39,946 nucleotides of DNA from contig LSSL01001089.1 in the NCBI GenBank assembly GCA_001953115.1, positions 4,038 through 43,983 on the forward strand, written 5' to 3'. The stretch is from Smittium mucronatum. Taxonomy: Eukaryota; Kickxellomycota; Harpellomycetes; Harpellales; Legeriomycetaceae. Shown piece after piece: positions 28,346-37,885 of this stretch (position 1 is its first letter; every line of letters starts with the position of its first letter). The position numbers and the translations under genes are program-made. The notes under the pieces were generated by a model, which was not told the origin of the DNA, ran no database searches, and worked only from the letters and a program-made list of their open reading frames with translations.

Positions 28346-31036
28346 ATGACCTCCAAAAAAAATCATGCAGCTTATGTTAAATCTGTTATGTCAGGCGATT
28401 CTCTGGTTTTGAGATCTCTCCTATCTACTGAAGGTAAACCCCCTGCTGAACGAATCTTGGCACTTGCCTACATCCAATCTCCCCGACTTGGAAATTTGCG
28501 AAAGCCTGAAGATGACGAGCCTTATTCTGTTGAGGCTAGGGAGTACCTAAGAAAATTGGTTATTGGCAAGCGAGTCACCTTCCAGGTCAAATACACAACC
28601 AACAGTGGTAGAGAATATGGCCGTCTATTTACTCCAGAAAACAAAGATGTTGCCGAACTTCTTGTTGCCAACGGCTGGTCCAAATTAAACGAGCAAACTC
28701 GGGCTCGCCTAGGCAAGAATAATGATCAGGAAGAATCAGAAGAATCTTCTATAATTCAAAATCTTTTGCACTTAGAGGCTGTCGCTGAATCTTCCAAATT
28801 GGGTATTTGGAAAGTAAAGGGCTCAAAACCTATGGTTCGTGTTGTTTCTTCTGACGATGATAATCAAGAGTTTTTGAAAGAAAATAAAGGAAAATCCTTA
28901 AATGGAGTCATTGAGCAAGTTCGTGACGGCTCGACTTACAGAGCCTATGTCAAGATAGGAAATTTATTTAAACTGATAACTTTACAGCTTTCAGGAGTTA
29001 AAAGTCCAATCGTCAGGACAAATATTCAGGGTCAACCAGATTTAGTTGAGGAATACGGGTTAGAAGCTAAAAATTTTGCCGAGGTTAGATTATTACAAAG
29101 GGATGTTAAGATAATTATCGAGGGATCTTCAGGAAACGGAACTCTTATAGGCAGTATCATACACACTGCTGGGAATATAGCCGAATTCCTTGTCGCTAAC
29201 GGATTGGCCAAAGTAGTCGACTGGTCTGTTGCAATGGTCACTGGAGGTCCTCAAAAATTGAGAGCAGCCGAAATTTCAGCAAAACAAAAAAAACTTCGTA
29301 TTTGGAAAGACTATGTCCCCAAAAAAGGAAATTCAGATAAATCTAGCTTCCAAGCTACTGTTATCCGTGTAGTAAATGGAGACACTCTGGAGGTTTTGGA
29401 TGACCAAAATAAAATTATGGAATTTCAGTTTTCTTCTATCAAACAACCCAAAATATCAGATCCTTCGATTGGTGGATACGCTGAGGAATCTAAAGAGTTT
29501 TTAAGAAAGAGATTAATCGGTCAAAAAGTTACAATCAAGGTTGACTATCACAAACCTGAGCAAGACGGGTTTAAAGCCAGAGATTGCGCTACCATCACCA
29601 AGGATGGGTCAAACATCGCTGTTGATCTTGTTAAAAAGGGATTAGCCCAAATTATTAGACATAAGCAATCTGATGATCAAAGATCCTCTTGCTACGATGA
29701 TTTGTTGGAGGCTGACCATATTGCTTCTGAAAAAAAGTTGGGTGTCTATTCAGGTAAAGTTATAACTCCAATAAATTACACTGATATTTCTGGACAGGCT
29801 GCAAGAGCTAAGTCTATTTTGCCTCACTTGACCAGAACTGGGAAATTGCAAGGTATAGTTGAGTTTGTCTCTCAGGGTTCTAGATTCAAAATAAAAATTC
29901 CTCGAGAATCCATGAAAATTACTCTGGTTCTTGGTGGTTTAAGATGTCCAAGATCTGGCCCAGACTCAAAAGAGCCATACGGAAATGAGGCATTGTTATT
30001 CAGCAAGAAGCGGGTGATGCAGCGTGACGTTAGCATTGCTATTAGTTCTGTAGATAACAGTGGCGGGTTTATAGGTTCATTATCTTACAACAAAGGAACG
30101 GATCTTGGAATAGACCTATTAAAAAATGGTCTGGCTCATGTTCATGAATACAGTGCAAGCCAAATGAGTAATTCAAATGCTCTTTTTGCAGCCGAGAATC
30201 AGGCTAAACTTAGCCGGGTCGGAATCTGGACTAATTATGATCCATCTTCAGAAAATTCTAATGACAATGATCTTGCATCAAATGACCCTAATATAACTTC
30301 TAAGCCCAATATCGAATTTATTGATCTTTATATTTCTGAAATGTTGGATGCTAGCAGTTTTTATATCCAAATAGCCAAACAAGAAACTTTAGATGGTTTA
30401 GATAAACTAATGAAGGATTTATCTGTCAGTGGTAAGCAATCAAATTCTGGGGTTCAAAAGGCGCCCAGGAATGGTGAGATGGTGATTGCTAAGTTTCCTA
30501 GCGATAATACATGGTATAGAGCCAAAGTTAAAAAGGTGATAGCCGGCCGAGAATGTGAACTATTTGCTATAGACTACGGAAATGTCGATACAGTTCCTAT
30601 TGAAAACATAAGGGTGATAGATCCTAAGTTAAGTTCATTACCCGCTGTTGCTGTAGAGGCTAAACTGGCTTTCTTGAAAACACCCAAAGGTGATTACAAA
30701 GATGAAGCCTTTTCGATGGTTGCCAATTCAGTTCAGGGCATTAAGCTTACAGCAAACATTGAGGCACGAACTGGAGGGAACAATAATCAAGTACTTTATT
30801 TGACTTTGTATGATTCTAGCGTACAAAGCAAGCCTGATGCTGCTAAAACAAGCATTAACTCCGATATCGTTAGATCGGGATATGCTACTGTTGATAAAAA
30901 AAATCAGGCCACGTTGCGTAATCCAGAAGCTGCTCATTCGCTGTCAGAGTTGGTATTAGAAGCCAAGAAAAACAGAAATGGTATGTGGGAGTATGGAGAT
31001 ATTGACACAGATGATGAAGATACTGAAAGAAATTAA
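28346..31036 (+). CDS. SND1: Tudor staphylococcal nuclease (Tudor-SN/SND1/p100) homologue
   Basis: The 896-residue protein matches the family's usual length of about 900. It has four SN-like repeats, about 8-157, 186-321, 337-469 and 501-629, opening with strands such as VKSVMSGDSLVLR and VIRVVNGDTLEV and closing with GIW-type signatures (LGIWKV, LRIWKD, LGVYSG, VGIWTN). A Tudor domain follows at about 707-767 (NTWYRAKV, FAIDYGNVD; W723, Y724, F740 and Y744 are aromatic-cage candidates). A split fifth SN unit surrounds it and ends NGMWEYGD, then an acidic tail. Known family roles are RNA binding, RISC-associated decay of edited or small RNAs, splicing and stress granules, in cytoplasm and nucleus. 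The ATG at 28346 has A at -3 and starts just before SN1; the in-frame ATG at 28262 adds 28 unconserved residues. A stop at 28244 closes the frame upstream. No intron is seen, unlike the convergent neighbour. Confidence 0.96.
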   Translation: MTSKKNHAAYVKSVMSGDSLVLRSLLSTEGKPPAERILALAYIQSPRLGNLRKPEDDEPYSVEAREYLRKLVIGKRVTFQVKYTTNSGREYGRLFTPENKDVAELLVANGWSKLNEQTRARLGKNNDQEESEESSIIQNLLHLEAVAESSKLGIWKVKGSKPMVRVVSSDDDNQEFLKENKGKSLNGVIEQVRDGSTYRAYVKIGNLFKLITLQLSGVKSPIVRTNIQGQPDLVEEYGLEAKNFAEVRLLQRDVKIIIEGSSGNGTLIGSIIHTAGNIAEFLVANGLAKVVDWSVAMVTGGPQKLRAAEISAKQKKLRIWKDYVPKKGNSDKSSFQATVIRVVNGDTLEVLDDQNKIMEFQFSSIKQPKISDPSIGGYAEESKEFLRKRLIGQKVTIKVDYHKPEQDGFKARDCATITKDGSNIAVDLVKKGLAQIIRHKQSDDQRSSCYDDLLEADHIASEKKLGVYSGKVITPINYTDISGQAARAKSILPHLTRTGKLQGIVEFVSQGSRFKIKIPRESMKITLVLGGLRCPRSGPDSKEPYGNEALLFSKKRVMQRDVSIAISSVDNSGGFIGSLSYNKGTDLGIDLLKNGLAHVHEYSASQMSNSNALFAAENQAKLSRVGIWTNYDPSSENSNDNDLASNDPNITSKPNIEFIDLYISEMLDASSFYIQIAKQETLDGLDKLMKDLSVSGKQSNSGVQKAPRNGEMVIAKFPSDNTWYRAKVKKVIAGRECELFAIDYGNVDTVPIENIRVIDPKLSSLPAVAVEAKLAFLKTPKGDYKDEAFSMVANSVQGIKLTANIEARTGGNNNQVLYLTLYDSSVQSKPDAAKTSINSDIVRSGYATVDKKNQATLRNPEAAHSLSELVLEAKKNRNGMWEYGDIDTDDEDTERN

Positions 31037-31145
31037 AAATTCATCTGCCCTTGCCACTTTACAGATCAGAGTTAGTTATAGAGCAGAAGTTTATATTAAT
31101 AATAGTATCGATTCATATCAGATAATTTATAAAAAAATATAATCT

Positions 31146-31151
31146 AATAAA
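31146..31151 (+). promoter_or_regulatory. Candidate polyadenylation signal of the Tudor-SN gene
   Basis: AATAAA lies 110 bp after the Tudor-SN stop codon, in the 225-bp gap before the 3' end of the convergent gene. In A+T-rich DNA this hexamer is common by chance, so position is the main argument. Confidence 0.35.
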
Positions 31152-31261
31152 AAAAAACGTGAAGAATTAAAGCTAAATGGAAAACCCTATTAATATAGAT
31201 AATTTATGGGAACTTATGAAAAAAATCAGATATATAGAGCGAGAAAACAGGTTGCAAAAAA

Positions 31262-32924
31262 TTAGGGGGCTTCATATTGACTGAGCAGATTCCTCAGAGA
31301 TTGCAAAGCTTGATCAGGATCAATTTCGTCCTGCTCGGAACTTAAATCAGAATCTATATATAATCATGAGGGATGTTAATATTGAATGATAGCATAAATT
31401 GATATTCTTGCCTGTTTCGGAATTAACAAAACTATCAGAGCTAGATGCGTGATCGTCATTGGAATTTAGAGCAAGAAAGTTGTCCGAATCGTCAGCGAAA
31501 TCTGAAAATTCACGATATATGGAAGAAAGTCTCAAATTTAGTATGATATATATTAATGTATAAAGTGGAAAAAGAATAGAGTATACCCATAAAATGGCTC
31601 TGATCTTGGCCAGATGGAATAGAGGAAAAAGATTCGTCCTAGATTAATTTTTTATTAAAAAAAGAGTTTTAAAAATAGGAAAAGATTCCATGGAAGTGGA
31701 TTTAAAAAGAAATTGTTGATATGATTTTAGAATACATGTTGGCTGATTTGAGGGTTGCTTATGGGAGTTTGGTAAGATAAAATATTGTCAGGAATAGATT
31801 CATCATCGCTTGAACAGCTAGAGATATCGGGAGAATATCCAAGAAGATGCTTGTAACGTTTTTGATCTTTTATAAGTAAGTTCAATTGGTTTTGGAACTG
31901 TTCTTTTACGTTTAAAATTGCATTTCTCTCATTATCTAGTTGATATTTTAGGATCAAGCGGAGATCTACATCACTATTTACAAAAAGTTGAGAAAATATT
32001 GATAAATGTACTAATTAAGCTGGGGAAGCAAAAAAAGATGGAAGAGAAGGCGAGTTATAGATTTATTAAAAGAGGCAAATACCTGTTAGGCTGAATACCA
32101 ATAAGCTCTATTGTATAATAATAGATTAGAGTATAAAAGGGTAAGTAAAGAAAATAAAAAAATTAGAGAACAGAAATAAAAAATAAAAAACCTTTAATTG
32201 AATCAGAGTTAATGTTGTGTTTGATTAAATAATGAAAGAGTTTATTTCTTAAATCAGTTTCACCAGAGGATAGCTCTATATTGTCAGTTTCAGCCCTTAC
32301 ATCGGAAGAATGTGGAGCTTTTAGCAAAGAAGAATCTGAATCAGTCGAATCGATGAATTCTCCTGGAGGATTTGAAATTTTAGAAGTGGAGGGTAAAAGT
32401 AAATTTTGTTGGGAGTTTGCATAGTTGGAGAAATTACTAAAAAAAGGAAATGAAATTCTTTAATAAAAAGTCTGATTGTGAAGAAAGAACTTGTTTCTAA
32501 TGTGTTACTCTTCAATCGGGATTTCAGCTCTACCACGCTTTTTTTCGAAAAACTTATCCACCCAATCGAGTAAATTTGCCTCTAATAGCGAGATAAATAG
32601 TAAAATATAAAATGATTAATGAGACTATGTTTAAAAATAAAGAAAAGAGAAAATAAAAATAAAATATAAAAAAATGAAAAGAAAATGAATTTCAGAAGGT
32701 CTACCATCGAAAGAAGATAAATCACGAGTTGCATCAGTTGGAGAATGTTGAATATTGGAGTCGAAAAAAGCGGGTTCACTTTGGGAATCATCTGGAGAAA
32801 AACATGATCCTAGTTTAGATACTTCCTCAGAATCGCTGGAACCAAAATAATCGTAGTAGCTGGGATTGGCGGTTATAAAGCTATCTTGAATAGGACTAGA
32901 GGAGGCTGTGATGCCTTCACTCAT
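31262..32924 (-). CDS. Unrecognised Ser/Asp-rich protein, eight exons, 344 residues
   Basis: Joined exons: 32924-32705, 32581-32509, 32436-32192, 32107-32083, 31973-31736, 31638-31587, 31501-31412, 31353-31262 (TAA). They total 1035 nt, and codon phase is kept across all seven introns (123, 72, 84, 109, 97, 85, 58 nt). Six introns are GT-AG; the last is GC-AG (ACAG/GCAAGA). The start ATG has A at -3. Residues 1-74 are Ser/Asp-rich (MSEGITASSSPIQDSFITAN). Residues 75-98 hold a basic amphipathic piece, LLDWVDKFFEKKRGRAE. About 158-233 is probably helical (DLRNKLFHYLIKHNI, then NERNAILNVKEQFQNQLNLL, perhaps a coiled coil). The C-terminus is acidic again and ends LRNLLSQYEAP. There is no signal peptide or membrane segment. 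I do not recognise the family; a nuclear regulatory or scaffold protein is a guess. It is convergent with Tudor-SN, 225 bp apart. Exon borders are inferred from phase and splice motifs. Confidence 0.72.
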
Positions 32925-33052
32925 TGTTATTCAACAATTTTCATATAATCGGTAGTAGCTGGAAAGTAATTGTTTCAATTAATAATATATCTTTCTTGTA
33001 TAGAGAAGAAAAACGACATATAGTTGTATAAAGACATATAAATTTGGTGCCA

Positions 33053-33650
33053 AGATATTTGACCTAAATGTCATTTCACCTAATTATTCAGCCTATTACA
33101 AGCTAAAATCAAAATATACTAACCCAGTAAAAACATCTAATTTTTATAAAACATGCCTTATAAAAAAGTGTGATTAATACTTGTTTATTAGAAGTCATAA
33201 ATTGGGCGAAATGTCATGTAGGTCTATTGGAAATAGGTGAAGTGTTCCGTAACCTTTAAATTTACATACTTTCAAGTCGAATTACGCGCTTCATTAGCTA
33301 TTTCTAACTGGTAGAATGGTCTGATTTAGATTTGGAACAATTGCAAGGATATTTCAGAACACATTTTGACTGCAAGAAGCCAATTCTATAGGCGTAAAAT
33401 ATAGTATATTAATTTCCCTATAAATATACAAATTGTAGGTTTATGAAATAAGCCGGGATTTGACTTGAGATCTATTTCCAATTTGCCTCAGAGACATTTA
33501 GCCTTCTTTTTTGCTACTAAATTTTTTCGATTAATTGATTTTTGAAAAAATGCATATTTTGGCGGAGCTCTTTATTCTTAATGGTCAATTATTTTTTGAT
33601 TTTGATTTGTAATAAATAGGTCTATTAGGCGAAACGCCCAGTCAAGATAT
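33053..33650. mobile_element. Decayed inverted-repeat element with GGCGAAATGTC-like motifs
   Basis: The left end (33053-33090; AGATATTTGACC, then CATTTCACCTAATTA) is a diverged inverted copy of the right end (33615-33650; TATTAGGCGAAACGCCC, then AGTCAAGATAT). A third, internal copy in the right-hand orientation lies at about 33203-33240 (GGGCGAAATGTCATGTAGGT, then CTATTGGAAATAGGTGAAGT). Inside, 33317-33399 (+) reads like coding sequence (WSDLDLEQLQGYFRTHFDCK) after a CTAAC...TAG splice-acceptor-like stretch, but no partner exon was found. A worn DNA transposon or MITE is the best reading. Confidence 0.4.
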
Positions 33651-35655
33651 ATAAAATCGATAATTTTTTTATATTAAACTAAAACTAGTTTAAAAAAATT
33701 AAAATTAAATATAAATAAAATAAATCCAGTTTTATAACTTTGTGCTTTTGAGTTTAATAAAAAAATGTTTTATGCTGCAGTTCACTTTAAGCACATAAAC
33801 AAAAACTTGTAGAATTAATCTCAGTTATTATTCCCATTTAAACAGAACCCTTAAAATACTGCATTAAACTATTCAATCCCAATTTTAAATTTATTATTTT
33901 TACAAAACTTAAATTCAAATTTACTTGACTCATTCTAATTTTTTTTTTTGATTTTCATAATTAGAGAGAAAAAAGTGTTAAATCTCAAGAACAGAAATAA
34001 TCTACAAAAGCACATTACATTTTTTATATAAAGCCAAAGTTTTCTTAATTTTGTACGAAAAACTAACTAAAAACCATTAAACATTATTAATAATATTTTT
34101 TCAAAGTATTTATCCAAAATGACTAGATAAGCTAATTTTTTTATTTTATTATCGAATCTTTATAGTAAACGTAAAAAAATTCTCACAACTATATCTGATA
34201 ATACAGAATTTGGCACAAGTAAGCCGAATACCTCTTATAGGATTCAATAATATTTATTTTTGCTATTCATAATATCTTCATTGTCTATAAAATGTACAGT
34301 TTTAGCTCAATTACGGGTTAATACAATAAAATTCTATGTTTTTATTTTCTAAAAACTGGGTGTATTTTTTTTTAATAAAAAAGGCTAATAAAATCTGGCG
34401 TCAGTTACGATAATCGTAAACAAAATATTCTAAAAATATATATCAGTATAACTTTCTTTGATCAAGGAAAGGGGAAACATAAGCGATGCAGTGATAAATT
34501 AATTAGTCGAATAAATAAATTTCAATATTTTTTTCATCCTCAGCTTTAGTTTCAGAGCTTCAATTTCATTTTACTGTTATTTTTTCCAAAATTGTCTATT
34601 ATTACTCCTTTCGGGATTGGTTACACAATAATGGTATTCAATTTTCTATCAATATCACTATTTGCTTTTAGCTACAAATATATAGCTATATTAACTTTTT
34701 TTGTCTTCAAATATAAATCTAATTAGATAAACAGTATTACTTTTATATTTTTAGATCCAGAAACATAAAACTTTCAAATTTACATTGGATTGAAGACATA
34801 AAAAAATAATCCATACAGAGACTGAAAAAATTAATTGGTTCTTTAATTAAATCGGGTATACAGAGTCAAAAATATTTACAAATAGAGGTGGTTAATAATC
34901 AATTGTGGTTAAAGAAAATAACAGATGAGGAGGGGGGGGGGGTGAGTTAAATAATAGTTGATTCCCATCTTGAATCAAAGTTAAAGGCTTTAGAGAGATT
35001 GATCTGTTTGATGTTTCAATATTTTTTCTGTCGGCAGCGATTTATCACTGATATATAGTAATCAAATGAATCATTTATCAAAACATAATGAGATCAATAT
35101 TTAAAATTGATTTTAAAAAAAATGCTAATGTAAAACATTAAAAACTATGCTGATTTTGTTCCATTATCAGGTAGACCTATCTTTCAATAATTATATAATA
35201 CAGGAAGGTTAAGAAATTGCTGATTCTTGTCCGAACCAATTTCTATAAAACATAAAAATAAATAAATTTAGTATCCATTAAACATAAGTAGGCGCCATTA
35301 TTCAAAAGAAATATTTATTTCATTTTTTTTTAAAAAAATACGTCAACAATTATTTTGACAGTTCATTAAAAGCTATTTTTTTCTCATAAAAAAAACGGTA
35401 AAAGTATTATTTCAATATTTTTTTGTTTGATATTCTGATAATCAAACTATTTCTAGATCAAAGATAAGCTTTCACATGTTTATAGTGTCGAATTTCATTT
35501 TATAGGAAAGAGAAGACCATTTTAAGAATTTCATGTTTATTTATAAATATTAAAATTTTTTTCAAGATCAAACTTTCATATCTGAAAAGGTAATAAGTTC
35601 AATTTAGCATCATATGAAAATGTTATTTAGTGATATTTCTAAAAAAAAAAAAAGA
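33651..35655. other. Intergenic stretch, no gene seen
   Basis: A+T-rich, stops in all frames. A run of 11 G at 34932-34942 is the only standout. Bases 34890-35060 are slightly richer in G+C but give no consistent frame. The 3' untranslated region of the DM9 gene should lie at the right edge, starting with a run of 13 T on the minus strand. Confidence 0.5.
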
Positions 35656-36234
35656 TTAGGGTCCATATGATAAAACATAATATTTAGTTGGGATACTTAT
35701 TTTTCCATTTATTAAGCATAAAGCTCCTCCAGAGAAATATTCGCTTAAAGCGCTGGCGCATACATTTCCTCCTATATTAGCTTTAGCAAAATATAATGGT
35801 AAACCGTTTTTAGCAAATCCTACTGGTATAGGATAAAAGTTGGTTTTGTCCATAATTCCTCTTTGAGGAATCCATCTGATTCCTCTCGGATCACCCACCA
35901 GTACTTCACAAATATTTCCCGACAATTTCCTGTTTCCTATTAGTCCGGTAAAGAACCCATTTCTCTGATTTCTATTTGCACCTCCCGGAATTATCATATT
36001 TCCATGGGGCTTTCTAGCTACATATATCGTATTTCCACTTTTATCTGTTCCTGCCTGTATTGCATTCGAAGGAATGTTGAATTTTGTTGCTTTTACCCAT
36101 CTCAATGGATATCTTTTTAAAAAAGAATTTTCTAATACTAATCTTATGTTATTCTTAATCCTCCTCGGGAGTCTAAACCCTGTACAAAAAAAGGAACCTA
36201 GTAAAAGATACAGCGTAATTTTTGCGAAAAGCAT
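35656..36234 (-). CDS. Secreted two-repeat DM9 (DUF3421) protein, lectin-like
   Basis: A single 192-codon frame from ATG (A at -3) to TAA, clearly richer in G+C than its flanks. Residues 1-20 (MLFAKITLYLLLGSFFCTGF) form a signal peptide, so the protein is probably secreted or enters the endomembrane system. Two DM9 repeats follow. The first is about 46-114, opening WVKATKFNIPSNAIQAGTD with GNTIYVARK and closing CEVLVG; the second is about 121-190, opening WIPQRG with GLPLYFAK and closing KYYVLSYG. This W...IP.NA...G.D..G..(I/L)Y(V/F)A pattern is the DM9 signature. Known DM9 proteins include mannose-binding lectins and immune- or infection-responsive proteins in invertebrates. C109, C159 and C173 could form disulphides. 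Residues 21-45 are a basic linker, perhaps cleaved. No intron is needed. It stands alone, about 2.7 kb from the next gene. Carbohydrate binding is inferred from the family, not shown here. Confidence 0.85.
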   Translation of the reverse strand: MLFAKITLYLLLGSFFCTGFRLPRRIKNNIRLVLENSFLKRYPLRWVKATKFNIPSNAIQAGTDKSGNTIYVARKPHGNMIIPGGANRNQRNGFFTGLIGNRKLSGNICEVLVGDPRGIRWIPQRGIMDKTNFYPIPVGFAKNGLPLYFAKANIGGNVCASALSEYFSGGALCLINGKISIPTKYYVLSYGP

Positions 36235-36696
36235 TTTACTTATAAAAAATTTCCCTAGTTTTTTTTATGGGATTTATTGCTACTTATTAACTCATGCTTA
36301 TAATAACTTCAACATTCTTTCTCACGTAAACTAATACTTTTCCAAAGGGCTCTATAACTCGTGTTAGTTGTGAATATTTGTCAAATCAAACAAGTAGAAG
36401 ATTGCTCGAAAATTTTATTTTCTGAAAAATCAATATTCTTTTAATATATTTACAAAATCCATTTTTAAAGTCTAGAACAAATTGTAAAGTCCGATCAAAT
36501 AATAACCTCAACAAAAAATTTCGAGACACAATAGTGCTGATCAAATATCTATAATCTTTGATTCACATTTCCACAAATAATGTTCGAAAAAATAGCGACA
36601 AGATTCTCGATTAGAGTTCATAATACTCTACCGGTTTAAAACTTTATCAATACTGCTACTCATTAAATCCTCTTGATATTGAAACCGTTTTTTACC
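36235..36696. other. Upstream region of the DM9 gene
   Basis: It should hold the promoter and 5' leader of the minus-strand DM9 gene. No canonical TATA box can be singled out in this A+T-rich DNA, and no other gene is seen. Confidence 0.4.
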
Positions 36697-36758
36697 GATG
36701 AAAATCACTTTTTTTTTTTTGTATCACGGAATTAGATTGTAAGAGATGAAAATCACTT
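36697..36758 (-). mobile_element. Ultra-short poly(A)-tailed retroposed insertion with 14-bp target-site duplication
   Basis: GATGAAAATCACTT occurs exactly at 36697-36710 and again at 36745-36758. Between them, read on the minus strand, are TCTTACAATCTAATTCCGTG, then ATAC, then at least ten A. This is the layout of target-primed reverse transcription: a 5'-truncated body, a poly(A) tail and flanking target duplications. The body is only about 24 nt. A second copy of the same tail is at 37991-38022. Confidence 0.6.
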
Positions 36759-36915
36759 CTAATTCTTTATTCAGTACCAATAAAATAGCCATAGTGCTAT
36801 ATACATACACCAATAATAATATTAACCGATCCTACTATTCAGAATTTAAACATTATTATTTGTATTTTTTTAGCGGTCTCCAACCAATTCTCGCTTTGTC
36901 CCTATGTTGATTCTA

Positions 36916-37068
36916 TTTTTTTAAAAAAACTTTGGTTAACATTTTTATTTATTATTTTTTTAAAAAAACTTTGGTTAACATTTTTATTTATTATTTTTTT
37001 TAAAAAACTTTGGTTAACATATTTTTTTACATTTTTTTAAAAAACTTTGGTTAATATATTTATTTATA
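36916..37068. repeat. Tandem repeat, four copies of a 37-39-bp unit
   Basis: Units at 36916-36954, 36955-36993, 36994-37031 and about 37032-37068. Each is T6-8, A6-7, CTTTGGTTAACA (the last has TTAATA), then a T/A-rich tail. The first two copies are identical; the third and fourth differ by small changes. Each unit holds two palindromes, T7A7 and GTTAAC. Confidence 0.9.
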
Positions 37069-37885
37069 ATATCATACCCAGCTTGTAAATTTAGCTTTAT
37101 GTTCATTGGTCGAAGTAATACAATTGTGTTCTAGAAAATACATACCAAAAATATCATTTATTTTAATCCCAGATATGATTAAAGTATAAAATGATCTTCA
37201 TAAATCTCAATAGAATCTACAGGTTTGTTTGTTTTTTCGAAGCATTAAACCTTTTGGTTAAATCTAAAATGAAAATGATATTTTTTAAATATTCTAGGCA
37301 CCTTCTAGATTTTTTTTCAGTTTAGTGTCTCTAAGAATTAAAAATCCAAATTTTAAATTAAATCTTTCTTTTTTTTAAAAAAAAACGTTTATTTTAGATA
37401 GCTCAATCTGAAAGTATGTGACAAAATTCGTGAATAAAAAAGTACAAGATTGATAAAAGATTGAATATTATTTTAATAAATGCTCGAAACAACACTCTAT
37501 ATTTATGAGAAAGAGGAATTAAAATCACGTTTAAAATTCTATATTAGACATTCAGAATAGATTCAAGTAAACTCTTTGATTAAAAATACAGAGTGTCGTG
37601 AATTAAGCTAGAATACGATAGATTTAAATTCACTTATTTTTGGAGCTTCTTTTTAAAATACACCTCTAAAATGAATGATATAATATAGACTCATGGATGA
37701 AAAAAAATCAAAATTAGCAACTTGCATGATTATCTCTTTTTATCTTATGTGTATTAAGCACTCTGACTCGCTAAATTATAATAAATACATTTTCCAACTA
37801 CAAAAATTTAACCAATAGATTGTTAATTTTACAAGTTTAAATCAAAGTAACATAAGCATTTGATATGAAAGTGGCACGAAATGGC
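37069..37885. other. Intergenic stretch, no gene seen
   Basis: A+T-rich. A minus-strand open segment at about 37010-37128 (internal MNIKLNLQAGYDIINKY) runs into the tandem array, so it is probably chance. Nothing else stands out. Confidence 0.4.

Noticed and set aside
28522..30937. Three minus-strand frames of 64-69 codons inside the Tudor-SN gene
   Set aside because: Antisense shadows of a conserved coding sequence.
32321..32536. 71-codon minus-strand frame (VELKSRLKSNTLETSSFF)
   Set aside because: Crosses exon 2, intron 2 and exon 3 of the eight-exon gene in the wrong frame. The alternative frames join in phase and read better.
36074..36334. 86-codon plus-strand frame overlapping the DM9 gene start
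   Set aside because: Antisense shadow of the DM9 signal-peptide region; the minus-strand frame has clear domain and start signals.
37010..37128. Minus-strand coding-like segment (MNIKLNLQAGYDIINKY)
   Set aside because: Runs into the tandem array and has no splice partner; length within chance expectation.
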